From FEN-1139 sp038207155 (GTDB lineage: Bacteria > Myxococcota_A > Polyangia > Polyangiales > Polyangiaceae), in assembly GCA_038207155.1 (NCBI GenBank), contig JBBRAB010000009.1, positions 62,001 to 126,000 on the forward strand: DNA of 64,000 nucleotides, read 5' to 3'. Shown here one piece after another: positions 26,254 through 34,603 of the stretch (within the stretch, counting starts at the first letter, position 1; every line of letters begins with the position of its first letter). Under the pieces are notes generated by a model that ran no database searches, was not told the DNA's origin, and was given only the letters and a program-made list of their open reading frames with translations. A program made the translations under genes and the position numbers.

Positions 26254-27086
26254 TGGCCCTCCTCTTGGGTGAGGGAAAAGAGCGATGCTCCAGTCCTGAC
26301 GCAGCACTCAGTGAACTCCAGAATCAACGCTCGCGTCTGCGGGGCGCTGAAGCGCAACTCGCTATCGCCACTCGTTGAGGTGCGCACTTCGACGTGAGCC
26401 GCTGTGTGCTGACCGAGCAGGGCTTGCGCGACTCGGTCGAGTCCTCGACCTCTGGCGTGCCAGGTGACGCTTTGAACCGCACCGGATTGCGCTGGATAGA
26501 GCAGGCCGTAGCGCAGCTGATGACTCGCTCCACCGAGCTGTCGAATCCGACGGGGACTCGTGGAAACACAGAGCACGGGGGCGACCTCGGCAAGGGCGTG
26601 CAGACGTTGCAGCGTCTGCACGTGAGCCGACTCGGGAACTGCGTCGAGCGGCTCGAAAAAGACCCCGAGCTGCATTGGAGCGACGTTGAGGGCGAGCGAT
26701 AGTGCAACGCGTCGACACTCGCTCGGAGTCAGACTCGATAGCCGCCGCTCGAGCAGTGACGACTGGTTGTCGTTAGCGAGGTCCGACAACGCTCTTTCCA
26801 CGCCGACACCAGCAAAAACGCTCAGCCATTCGCGCAAGCGGTTACCGCCAGTCAGCGCCTCCTCCGACTGCAGACTCCCGATCTGTTCGCGCACTGCGGG
26901 TGTTCGTTGGGGCTCAAGTCCATTGACCAGAACACGTCCGCGACGCACTGGTACCAGGCCCGCGCAGACGGCGGCGAATTCACTCGCAATCACGGGCTCG
27001 TCGGCTTGGATCACCCAGAGGCGACGTGTGAACTCGAAGTTCAGTCCTCGCAGTCGTGGGGTGGAAATATTGACGAGTTGGAGCAT
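26250..27086 (-). CDS. ABC-ATPase-like protein lacking Walker A
   Basis: The first 200 of 278 residues follow an ABC nucleotide-binding domain: LQLVNIS, LWVIQ...CAGLVPVRRGRVLVNG, LSSLTPSECRRVALSLAL and FFEPLDAV. Every catalytic motif is altered: the P-loop position reads ADEPVIASE with no GxGK, the Walker B Asp is Phe, and the switch His after the sheet is Ser (VSTSPRR). The signature loop reads LTPSE instead of LSGGQ. Such a protein should not hydrolyse ATP by the normal mechanism. The last 60 residues resemble the small C-terminal domain of drug/polysaccharide ABC ATPases. It is flanked on both sides by membrane-protein genes and is GTGA-coupled to the next. Confidence 0.68.
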   Translation of the reverse strand: MLQLVNISTPRLRGLNFEFTRRLWVIQADEPVIASEFAAVCAGLVPVRRGRVLVNGLEPQRTPAVREQIGSLQSEEALTGGNRLREWLSVFAGVGVERALSDLANDNQSSLLERRLSSLTPSECRRVALSLALNVAPMQLGVFFEPLDAVPESAHVQTLQRLHALAEVAPVLCVSTSPRRIRQLGGASHQLRYGLLYPAQSGAVQSVTWHARGRGLDRVAQALLGQHTAAHVEVRTSTSGDSELRFSAPQTRALILEFTECCVRTGASLFSLTQEEGQ

Positions 27087-27113
27087 GGTGGCCAGATACG
27101 TCGGACAGCGCCG

Positions 27114-27767
27114 CTATCGGAGGTGGGCGGACGGCGCCACAGATTGAACGATGTGAGTCAGTTGTTTGCGTGGGGTCACGGTGCAATGCGTCCCAAATCC
27201 CAGGAGTTCCGGCAGTACCCAGAGCGCGAGCCACAGCCAGCGACCAGCGCGCGGCAGGGTGCGACTGAGGGCAAGTGCCACGACGGCCCCGAGCGCACAG
27301 AATGCGACGGTGACCAGCAGTGCGAGCGTGAGCGACAGCAGATAAACCATCGGCTGGTGCCCTCGTAGGCCAAGACTCGCGCCGACGGCCGCCGCGAAAA
27401 CGGGTAGCGCCGACACGGTCGTCACGAGTACGGCCGTCGCTCTACACTCGTTAATTTCGAGCTGGAGCTCGGGCATCCCGCGTCGGCGCACCAGCTCGAG
27501 CAATCCGAGTCGCTGGCCTGCGTCGAGGATTCCTTTGGCGCACCAGAGACCTGCGAGCGCGAGCATCGTCGAACTTGCCATCGCGGCTACCCCGAACAGG
27601 ACTGGCAGCAAGTCTTCTTGCGGCGCCGCGCGGGTGAGCCACCAGGTGAGGAGCAGGGGCGACAGCGACGCGCTCAATCCGCAGCTGATTAGCAGAGCAA
27701 TCGACCAGCGAGCGCGCGCGAGTCGAAGGATAAGAAGGAGGCGGGGGGGATGGAGGGGCGGTAGCAA
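27114..27767 (-). CDS. Multi-pass membrane protein, first gene of ABC-like locus
   Basis: The 217-residue product has about six hydrophobic segments (for example LLISCGLSASLSPLLLTWWL, LLVTVAFCALGAVVALAL and WLWLALWVLPELL) separated by Arg-rich loops. No family is recognised. It lies 27 bases upstream of the degenerate ABC-ATPase on the same strand and resembles the other flanking membrane protein in size and layout, so the two may form a permease pair. The start taken is TTG at 27767, without a clear ribosome-binding site, so it is uncertain. Confidence 0.6.
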   Translation of the reverse strand: MLPPLHPPRLLLILRLARARWSIALLISCGLSASLSPLLLTWWLTRAAPQEDLLPVLFGVAAMASSTMLALAGLWCAKGILDAGQRLGLLELVRRRGMPELQLEINECRATAVLVTTVSALPVFAAAVGASLGLRGHQPMVYLLSLTLALLVTVAFCALGAVVALALSRTLPRAGRWLWLALWVLPELLGFGTHCTVTPRKQLTHIVQSVAPSAHLR

Positions 27768-27898
27768 GTCGGACTAGCCTAGTCCGGCGGGAGGAATCCG
27801 AACACCAAAGACTGGGACTTGCGTCGCGGATGAAGTGGCGGTTACGGTGGCTGCGGGGGGGACTAGGGGGGCAGATTCTGGCCTGTGCCGTCCTTCTG

Positions 27899-28753
27899 CT
27901 AAGGGCGCCTCGCTGAAACTCGCGGATTGAGGTCTCGCTGCGCGCGCTTGAGAACACTTTGAGCGACCGGGTCTTGGGGGGCACGGGTCAAAGCCTGTTC
28001 TGCCGCCCCAATCGCATGGCGAGGTCGACCGAGCGCCTCCTCGGCGACGGCCATCCAAGCGAGGGCCTCGCCTGCAACAGCGTCGAGGCGGGTCAGTGGT
28101 CGGAGGGTCTCGAGCGCAGCCTGCGCCTCGCCCCGCTTGAGCTGCGTGCGGCCCCAGATGAGCGCGATGGGCGCGGCGTTGGGGGCATGTTGATGGGCAG
28201 TCTCCGCAACATCGAGGGCCTCGGGTTCACGTCCCAGTTTCAGTAACACCTCGAACAGGGCCGCCGGAACATCTGGGTCGTTCGGGGCACTCTCCTGGGC
28301 TTTTCGCAGGTCGATTCGCGCCTCCTCGTAGCGTTCCGCCGCAAAGAGTAGGCGCGCACATGCCAGGCGCGAGGCCACGAAGCCCGGATGGACGGCGAGG
28401 GCCGCGCGAAAGTGCGACAGGGCTCGCTCAGGATTGCCGGCGGCGGCTTCAAGACTGCCGAGCGCATGGTGGGTTTGGGCGACGTGCGGGTTGAGCCGGA
28501 GCGCATGCGCGAGCAGTTTTCTCGCTCGCGTCAGATTGCCCCGGGATAATTCGACCAGGCCAAGATTGACCCAGGCCTCTACAAAACGGGGGGCGTAGTC
28601 CGTTGCAAGCGACAGCCGTGCGTCAGCCGTCTCGAGGTCCCCGACTGCCAGCGCCTCAGCTCCGAGCTGATTGAGGGCGATGGCCTGGGGGGGCACTGGT
28701 GGGTGACCCGCGCAGGAAAACAGCAAAACTCCAGCAAAAATCCGAGCATTCAT
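27899..28753 (-). CDS. TPR-repeat lipoprotein
   Basis: From ATG 28753 the product is 284 residues and starts with a lipoprotein signal whose lipobox reads LLFSCAG, placing the mature Cys near residue 14. The rest is a run of tetratricopeptide repeats, clear in VEAWVNLGLVELSRGNLTRA, AQTHHALGSLEAAAGNPERA and ALAWMAVAEEALGRPRHA, about seven in all. TPR arrays are protein-binding scaffolds; the partner is unknown. A longer frame upstream to 28897 exists, but it would bury the signal peptide. It precedes the ABC-like locus on the same strand after 131 bases. Confidence 0.8.
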   Translation of the reverse strand: MNARIFAGVLLFSCAGHPPVPPQAIALNQLGAEALAVGDLETADARLSLATDYAPRFVEAWVNLGLVELSRGNLTRARKLLAHALRLNPHVAQTHHALGSLEAAAGNPERALSHFRAALAVHPGFVASRLACARLLFAAERYEEARIDLRKAQESAPNDPDVPAALFEVLLKLGREPEALDVAETAHQHAPNAAPIALIWGRTQLKRGEAQAALETLRPLTRLDAVAGEALAWMAVAEEALGRPRHAIGAAEQALTRAPQDPVAQSVLKRAQRDLNPRVSARRP

Positions 28754-28918
28754 GGGTCTTTTAGCTCGGCGCGATGATTGCCTCGGTTGAGTTCCTCTGA
28801 TGGATGGGGCGTCGTGGAACCGGTGCGTCGCTAAGGATGGCTGGTCGGCCGTTGGTTCCATGGGATTCAGGTCCAGAGTCTTGCGCTGAAAGCCCAACGC
28901 GGGGATGCTCCCGCCACC

Positions 28919-29623
28919 ATGGTCGAGGCCAAGTCAGCTCCAGCGTCCCTCCAGGTCTCCAAATCCGGGCTGACCGAGCTTGCGTCGACGGAGGCTGAGC
29001 TAAACATTCCCAAGCGGCAAACGATCGGAATGCTGCTCATCATCTCGACCTCGTTTCTCGGCCTCTGGCTCGCCGGTAAGCTGTGGTTCAACTACCACCC
29101 CGACCAAGTCCGTGACCCAAAGTACTTCTCGTTGCCCCAGCTCGCGGCGGACCCCAAGAACGCTGCGTTCGAGTTTGTTCAGCGCTACGAGACCGGCGAC
29201 TACATTCCCGCTGGCGACCTGAGTCTCGGCGAGCTTCACCGCGAGGTGCTCGGTCACCTGCAGCAGTGCGAGCGCGACATGAAGGCTTGCGATGACCGCG
29301 TGAACTACTCGAAAAAGGAGTTCTCCGGTAGCGCCGCACTGGTTTCCCAAGATGGGGACCAGGCCGTGGTGGAGATGACGCACCAGTTTGGCGCAGGCGC
29401 GCCAAAGATGACTACGCTCGAAGTCCGTCGTGATGGTGCGGTGTGGAAGGTCCTGTCGCGTCGGGCGGGCCCTGCGCCTCGGCGCGCCGGCGCGTCCGCA
29501 GCAACCGGTGCTGCAGTTCCGTCAGGCCTTGTTCCCTCGCAAACAGCGGGCGTGCCGTCCGGTAATACCGAGCAACAGGCTCCCGCGCGCGATTCGGCAC
29601 CTGCGAATTCCGCGGGGCGATAG
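28919..29623 (+). CDS. Membrane-anchored protein of unknown function
   Basis: The 234-residue protein has a 32-residue cytoplasmic lead, one transmembrane helix (about residues 36-58, GMLLIISTSFLGLWLAG) and an extracytoplasmic region. A compact part (about 75-180) contains AAFEFVQRYETGDYIPAGDLSLGE and VVEMTHQFGAG (quoted in parts), with two Cys spaced to form a disulphide (QQCERDMKACDD). The last 50 residues are a disordered Ala/Pro/Ser/Gly tail. No family is recognised. It is a lone forward gene between two reverse blocks. Confidence 0.7.
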   Translation: MVEAKSAPASLQVSKSGLTELASTEAELNIPKRQTIGMLLIISTSFLGLWLAGKLWFNYHPDQVRDPKYFSLPQLAADPKNAAFEFVQRYETGDYIPAGDLSLGELHREVLGHLQQCERDMKACDDRVNYSKKEFSGSAALVSQDGDQAVVEMTHQFGAGAPKMTTLEVRRDGAVWKVLSRRAGPAPRRAGASAATGAAVPSGLVPSQTAGVPSGNTEQQAPARDSAPANSAGR

Positions 29624-29725
29624 CCAGCTCTCAGCGGTGTCGTGCTCGCGCCGTTGTCGTTCCCAGAGGACGGACTGCGTCTAACAATGCTCGGGCGCGG
29701 CAACAGCGCTTCGATGTGATGCGTC

Positions 29726-30271
29726 TCAGCCTGATGGGAGGGCCTGCAGCCATGCTTCCAAGGTGGCGCGTCCCGTTACCCCGGTCGACGTGTGCACGAC
29801 GCGGCCCGCGCGGTCGAGCAGGATCAGCGTCGGGAGCAGCGAGATGTTGAAGCTCTTGGAAAAGGAGCCGTCGTCGCGTGTGAGCTGGCCCGTGAATCCC
29901 CAAAGCTGCGCCGCTTGGCGCGCGAGTCCGTCCGACTCGTCGACGCTGACACCGAGCAGTCTCACGTGATGGGTCGAAAGTGAGTCCGTGAGGGAGTGCA
30001 GGGTGCTCGCCTGGGCACGACAAGCGGAACACCAACTTGCGAATACCTCGATCAGCACCGCCTGACCGCGCAGGTCCTGCGAGCGCACCAGTGTGTCCGA
30101 ATGGTTCAGATCACGCAGCTCAAACCCTGGAGCAATACCTCCCTGCTTGGGTCCAGACGAGCCCTGGCGTTGCCAGAGCCAGAGCGCGCCGGCGGCGAGA
30201 AGCAGTAGAATCGCGGGGCGAAAGCCCGAGAAGCGAGTGGGCCGCGGGTTTCCAGTTGCAACTGGACTCAC
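29726..30271 (-). CDS. TlpA/ResA-like membrane-anchored thioredoxin
   Basis: From GTG 30271 the product is 181 residues: a transmembrane anchor (about 18-33), then a thioredoxin fold with active-site WCSAC (Cys81 and Cys84), the LRGQAVLIEVFASW strand before it and a cis-Pro loop SLLPTLILLDRAG after it. TlpA/ResA proteins reduce disulphides in the periplasm, often for cytochrome c or under oxidative stress. The start is coupled to the anti-sigma gene by a GTGA overlap, making it the third gene of the sigma operon. That context suggests a redox-linked response. Confidence 0.85.
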   Translation of the reverse strand: MSPVATGNPRPTRFSGFRPAILLLLAAGALWLWQRQGSSGPKQGGIAPGFELRDLNHSDTLVRSQDLRGQAVLIEVFASWCSACRAQASTLHSLTDSLSTHHVRLLGVSVDESDGLARQAAQLWGFTGQLTRDDGSFSKSFNISLLPTLILLDRAGRVVHTSTGVTGRATLEAWLQALPSG

Positions 30272-30972
30272 GGTGCGAGCCAACGCCGTCCTAGGGACCA
30301 GCCTGCGGCGACCATTAGCCCGAGCGTGAGGCCATGACCGAGCCAAAGATGCCAAGCTTCGAGTGTTGGGCAGGTCATGTCGAGTGCGACAGCTCCGACT
30401 AGCCCTCCGGCAAGTCCCGTCACTGCACCCGTCAGGCGTGGACTAAACGGATCGGTGCGACGCCACAGGTAGAACAGCACCGACATGGCCATCAATCCGA
30501 AGATCAGCGAGTGCACGCCGCAGACCACGGTTCCGCGCACTGAATGATGCACGCTGGCGAACTCGGGAATCGAAAGTCGAGTGCGAGCGGCCAGACTGAG
30601 ATGCGCGACGAACGAGGCGAGTACCAACCCGATGAAGCCCCAGCGTGCGATCCGCTTGGCGCGTCGACCAGGGGGGCTGCCGTATCCGACGAACAGGACG
30701 GCTCCCTGCACCACACCCCACACGACCGCCCCCACCAGCGCCAACCCAATCGCCGATTCCGGCGGGTGACGGGTCCATCCGACAGCCAGCAGGGTGACGA
30801 ACAGCACTCCCGAGGTGATGATTGACCTGACCAACCTTCGCCAGGGATGGGGCGGCGTCTTCGGGACCAGATCCGAGGTGCACTGTGCTCGAATGGCTGA
30901 CGACAGCGCCGGAGGCGGCTCAATAGCCTCAGGCCACGGAAGCGAATCCATCAGCGGGTCCTCGGTTTTCAC
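30268..30972 (-). CDS. DUF1109/NrsF-type membrane anti-sigma factor
   Basis: The 234-residue protein has a short cytoplasmic N-terminus and six predicted transmembrane helices. Conserved family features are the Cys-rich ones: VVCGVHSLIFGL and the terminal CPTLEAWHLWLGHGL, matching NrsF/DUF1109 proteins in which two membrane Cys are needed to sense stress and release the sigma factor. It lies directly after and overlaps (GTGA) an ECF sigma gene, the canonical NrsF arrangement. In Caulobacter and relatives NrsF-SigF responds to heavy metals and oxidants. The input here is unknown. Confidence 0.82.
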   Translation of the reverse strand: MKTEDPLMDSLPWPEAIEPPPALSSAIRAQCTSDLVPKTPPHPWRRLVRSIITSGVLFVTLLAVGWTRHPPESAIGLALVGAVVWGVVQGAVLFVGYGSPPGRRAKRIARWGFIGLVLASFVAHLSLAARTRLSIPEFASVHHSVRGTVVCGVHSLIFGLMAMSVLFYLWRRTDPFSPRLTGAVTGLAGGLVGAVALDMTCPTLEAWHLWLGHGLTLGLMVAAGWSLGRRWLAP

Positions 30973-31517
30973 TGCGGCCCCCGCGCGAAGCCTTGAAGCT
31001 GACCGCGTAGGAGGTTGTACCCCCGGTGCACGCGGAGCTTAACTGCCGTTGGAGTGGTATCGAGCACTTCGGCGGCTTCGACCAGAGAGAGGCCAGCCAC
31101 CTTCGTCAATTGAATGGCTTCCCGATAGGCTTCGGGTAGGGTTTCCAGTGCTCGCTCGACGGCCTCTTGAAGATCCCCCGCATCGGCATCCTGCGCTGGA
31201 CGGGGCTCTGGGACCTTGCCGTCCGAGCTCAGATCCTCGGTGCGCGAGCGCGCGGCGCGGCGTTCGTCAAGGAACGCTCGGCGCGCAATGGCGATCACCC
31301 AGGGGAGCAGCGGGGCTCCCATGAGATAGCTGTCGCGTGCGCGGTGCAGTTTGGTGAAAGTGATCTGCAACAGATCCTCAGCACGTTCACGATTGCGGGT
31401 GAGTCGGAGAAGGTAGGAAAAAAGCTGGGGTGACACTCGTCGATAGACGTCATCGAACGCCTGGGCGTCGCCCAGTACGTATGCGATCATGATCTCTTCT
31501 AGCGGCGCTTCGGTCAC
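30969..31517 (-). CDS. ECF-type RNA polymerase sigma factor
   Basis: The 182-residue protein has sigma region 2 (FDDVYRRVSPQLFSYLLRL, RAEDLLQITFTKLH, PWVIAIARRAFLDERR) and region 4 (LETLPEAYREAIQLTKVAGLSLVEAAEVL then TAVKLRVHRGYNLLR, quoted in parts). It lacks regions 1 and 3, as ECF factors do. It starts with GTG at 31517. The operon order sigma, DUF1109 anti-sigma, thioredoxin suggests an SigF/NrsF-like envelope or redox response; no promoter motif was identified upstream. Confidence 0.92.
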   Translation of the reverse strand: MTEAPLEEIMIAYVLGDAQAFDDVYRRVSPQLFSYLLRLTRNRERAEDLLQITFTKLHRARDSYLMGAPLLPWVIAIARRAFLDERRAARSRTEDLSSDGKVPEPRPAQDADAGDLQEAVERALETLPEAYREAIQLTKVAGLSLVEAAEVLDTTPTAVKLRVHRGYNLLRGQLQGFARGPQ

Positions 31518-31677
31518 GGGACTCCCGCAGACGGCCGGAGTCTAAGCGCCAGTCGCGGGGGAGTGCCACACGGGTTGCTAGCGAATACGAGCCCGGCACC
31601 GCTGAGGTTTCCAAACCCCCCGGACTGGCCTTCATTGGCCCTCTGGTCGCATTGCAAAGTGTTACCTTTTGCGCCCA

Positions 31678-33510
31678 ATGGTTCCGGAAGAGCGCGTCAG
31701 CTCGCATTGCGAGGGCGGCCGGCGGGTTGATGAAACGCCCGGCTCGCCTGGCCCACCACCTTCGCGGGGGAGCCTCGGCGAACAGATCCTCGCGGTCGGC
31801 GCCGCGAGCGTGGCCGCGCTGGGGCTTAGCGCGCAGGTCGCCTACTACTTTCCGCGAGTCGTCGACGACCTGTTTATCTCGCTTCGCTACGCCGACAACT
31901 TGGCTCACGGACTCGGTCCCGTATTCAATCCGGGTGAGCGCGTCGAAGGGTTTTCGAGTCCGCTGTGGATGCTGCTTCAGAGCGCCGCGCTGTGGCTCGG
32001 CTTCGAAGGGGTTACCGCAACGAAGTTGTTTGGATGCGTCGCGCTACTACTCTGCCTCGTCGGGGCTCACCGCGTCGGACGTGAGCTGCTCGGTTTGCGG
32101 GGGACACTCGCTCGCGCCGCGCCCCTGACCTTGGTGGCCAATAGCTACCTCGTTAACTGGTCGTTGCTCGGACTCGAAACTCCGGCCTACAACGCCGCTG
32201 TGCTGTGGGTGATGGTGCTTTGCCGTCGTCAGCTGCTGGCGCCCAGCCGAAGCGGCGCAATGCGACTCGGACTGTCGGCGGTGCTGCTCGGCATGCTGCG
32301 TCCAGAGGCGCCCGTGATGCTGACGCTCATCTTCGGCGCCACGCTGTTGACGTTACCCGCGGCTAAGTCACCGAGAGCCGCACTCACTCGACTCGCTGTT
32401 CCCGGCAGCGTTGCGGCGCTCTTGCTACTTATTCTCATGCTTTGGCGTCATCGCTACTATGGGGAATGGTTTCCCAACACCTATCGCATCAAGGGACTTG
32501 TGGCCGCTTTCGACCTACAACGTCTCGCCTCCCTGTGGGAGCAGGGCGTGGGTGCAGCGGAACGCCTAGTCTACCTGCTCGGTGCGGCTGGACTCGTCGC
32601 AATTGGCCTTCGGCGTCGGGCATTGGCGCCGGCGTTGATGCTGCTTGGTTGTGGCGGGTTCGTCGCCAGTGTGACCGCGGACTGGATGCCGAGCTTGCGA
32701 CACCTGCTGCCGATCACTATTCTCTGTCCACTCGGCGTCTTGGCGCTGCTGCAAGCCTGTGTCGACGCGGCTGGAGCGGCTGCGGACAACTGGCTGCGAC
32801 AGCTCGCCCGGCTTGGACTGCTATTGGGATGCGCGTTGCTCGCCGTAGCGGGGCTTGAGCTCCTGCAGATCGATAATCGCTACAGTCCCGAGGAGGTTCG
32901 TGGACGCGACTGGGTGCGCCCCAAGACCTGGTCGGCATGGCAGGATTCGTGGGCTTCGTTTCAACATCGAGAGCCGGCGCATGTCACCCGCATGGATCGC
33001 TATGACATGGGACAGATCACCCAAGTCTGGGGGATCCTCGAGACCAGTGAGCTGCCCCTGACGGAGTCCTGGTACGCAGGGCGGGACATCGGCGCTGTCG
33101 GCTACTACACGGGGGTTCGCGTGTTTGACACGGCGGGGCTCATCACCAGCGTTGTGTCGCACGATCGCGGCTGGGTGAGTCACCGTCGCGTGTCCGAGCA
33201 GCTGATTAGCGAGTTGCTCGCGCGGCGCCCGCTTGCGGGCGAGCTTTACGAAGGCTGGGAGCTCGTGCTCGGACAACGTACCGACTTTTGGCAGAAGTAT
33301 AGGCTGCGTTTCGGGTCGAGGCTTCATCCGCACGCTTGGTTGGCAACTGATCGTGTTCCGCCATCGCGGTCGGTTTTGCTCGAGCGCTACCGGCGCGTCG
33401 TGGCGCGGTTCCCGCAGCAATTCGATCTCCACACCCTCTACGGCGAGTCGGTGGGGGCCGCGGTTCGACGTCGCCTCCGAATCGTTGAGGCGGAAAGCGA
33501 CGACAGCTGA
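31678..33510 (+). CDS. GT-C glycosyltransferase-like polytopic membrane protein
   Basis: The protein (610 residues from ATG 31678) has about ten transmembrane helices in the first 400 residues and a soluble C-terminal region. Just after the first helix comes VVDDLFISLRYADNLAHG, then FNPGERVEGFSSPLW. An Asp pair in the first extracytoplasmic loop is the catalytic feature of lipid-phosphate-sugar-using GT-C enzymes, and the EGFSSPLW motif recalls arabinofuranosyltransferase-like and ArnT-like proteins. The donor and acceptor are unknown; an envelope glycan is inferred. A TTG three codons upstream is an alternative start. No glycan gene cluster surrounds it. Confidence 0.7.
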   Translation: MVPEERVSSHCEGGRRVDETPGSPGPPPSRGSLGEQILAVGAASVAALGLSAQVAYYFPRVVDDLFISLRYADNLAHGLGPVFNPGERVEGFSSPLWMLLQSAALWLGFEGVTATKLFGCVALLLCLVGAHRVGRELLGLRGTLARAAPLTLVANSYLVNWSLLGLETPAYNAAVLWVMVLCRRQLLAPSRSGAMRLGLSAVLLGMLRPEAPVMLTLIFGATLLTLPAAKSPRAALTRLAVPGSVAALLLLILMLWRHRYYGEWFPNTYRIKGLVAAFDLQRLASLWEQGVGAAERLVYLLGAAGLVAIGLRRRALAPALMLLGCGGFVASVTADWMPSLRHLLPITILCPLGVLALLQACVDAAGAAADNWLRQLARLGLLLGCALLAVAGLELLQIDNRYSPEEVRGRDWVRPKTWSAWQDSWASFQHREPAHVTRMDRYDMGQITQVWGILETSELPLTESWYAGRDIGAVGYYTGVRVFDTAGLITSVVSHDRGWVSHRRVSEQLISELLARRPLAGELYEGWELVLGQRTDFWQKYRLRFGSRLHPHAWLATDRVPPSRSVLLERYRRVVARFPQQFDLHTLYGESVGAAVRRRLRIVEAESDDS

Positions 33511-33550
33511 CGCTGCTTTACGCTGAACGCCGGGCGCGCCCGCGGTTGAC

Positions 33551-33578
33551 GCGCCCCGTTCAGGCTCGAACGGGGCGC
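33551..33578. terminator. Bidirectional terminator-type hairpin between convergent genes
   Basis: Perfect 11-bp arms GCGCCCCGTTC and GAACGGGGCGC enclose the loop AGGCTC. It sits in the 78-base space between the stops of the GT-C gene (forward) and the OmpA gene (reverse), the expected place for a shared terminator. A U-tract is weak on both strands. Confidence 0.7.
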
Positions 33579-33588
33579 TGCCAAGAAC

Positions 33589-34434
33589 CTACAGTAGTTG
33601 ACGCAGGTCGAGCATTTCCTCGACGTCTGGCAAGAGCACGAGCTCGACGCGTCGATTGGACGCGCGCTGGGCATCGTCGACATTGGGGAGCACCGGGTCG
33701 ATGTCGCCATAGCCCGCTGCGTGAAGTCGCTTTGGATCGAGGCCACCACCGTCCCCTTCTCCTCCGACCGGGGCAACCATCCACACGAGCACGCCGCGCG
33801 CGCGCATCACTGAGAGGCCCCAGTTGTCGCGGAACGTGCCGCCCTGGAGGGGCTTGTTATCCGTATGACCCGCGATCTGGAAATAGCGCTTGGACAGCTG
33901 CGAATCGGTACGAATGATCTCAGCCACCTGACGCAGGACGGTAATGCCTTCCACCTTCAGCTTGTCCGAGCCAGACGCGTACAGCACGTCGCCTGGCAGG
34001 CGGATCACCATCCGGTTGTTGCGGACCTCAACCTTCAGGCCGATCTGGGTCAGCTTGTTCAGTTTCTCTCGCAGCATCTCGAAGCGCTTCTTGATGCGCT
34101 CGAGTTGTTCGGCTCGCTGCTTGTATTCGTCGAGAGCGCGCTTGAGCTGATCGATGTTGGCGGTCAGGCGATCCTTCTCGGTTCCGACTTGCTGCAGCTG
34201 TGCATTGACACTATTCATGTTGATGCCCATGTGCTGCAGTTGACCCTCGAGCTCCTGCACCTTGAGGCGCATCGAATCGAGCGACTGGCGCGTCGACTCG
34301 AGCTCACTCTTGGTCTTTGCGCAGTCCTGGTTCAATCGCGCGTACTTCGAGAGTTGGGCTTGCCATTCCTTTTCGCTATGTCCGCAGCCCGCGGCCAAGA
34401 GCAGAACGAGCGTGATCGGTAGTGCACGGTTCAC
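33589..34434 (-). CDS. OmpA/MotB-family lipoprotein with coiled coil
   Basis: The 281-residue protein begins with a lipoprotein signal (lipobox LAAGC, mature Cys near residue 17), continues as a long coiled coil (about 25-130, rich in Gln, Glu, Lys and Leu) and ends in an OmpA C-terminal peptidoglycan-binding domain: VLYASGSDKLKVEG, IAGHTDNKPL, and ASNRRVELVLLP. The lipid anchor and domain suggest an outer-membrane protein tethered to the cell wall through a spacer. The start is GTG, with GAGGAG 10 bases upstream. It resembles MotB in its C-terminal domain but has no transmembrane stator helix, so it is not a motor stator. Confidence 0.88.
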   Translation of the reverse strand: MNRALPITLVLLLAAGCGHSEKEWQAQLSKYARLNQDCAKTKSELESTRQSLDSMRLKVQELEGQLQHMGINMNSVNAQLQQVGTEKDRLTANIDQLKRALDEYKQRAEQLERIKKRFEMLREKLNKLTQIGLKVEVRNNRMVIRLPGDVLYASGSDKLKVEGITVLRQVAEIIRTDSQLSKRYFQIAGHTDNKPLQGGTFRDNWGLSVMRARGVLVWMVAPVGGEGDGGGLDPKRLHAAGYGDIDPVLPNVDDAQRASNRRVELVLLPDVEEMLDLRQLL

Positions 34435-34603
34435 TTGAAGGTCTCCTCAGGGGAAAGCGACACCCCGGCAATGGAGACGGGGGTCGAAGCCCCGCGAGCG
34501 TTCCGTTAGTTGGACTTCACGTCAAGCACGATGGTTGGGTTGCGGCACCACTGGAATCAGGCTCGGGGCCGTCTGAGGGGAAACGTGCTAGCGAGCGGGA
34601 CTC

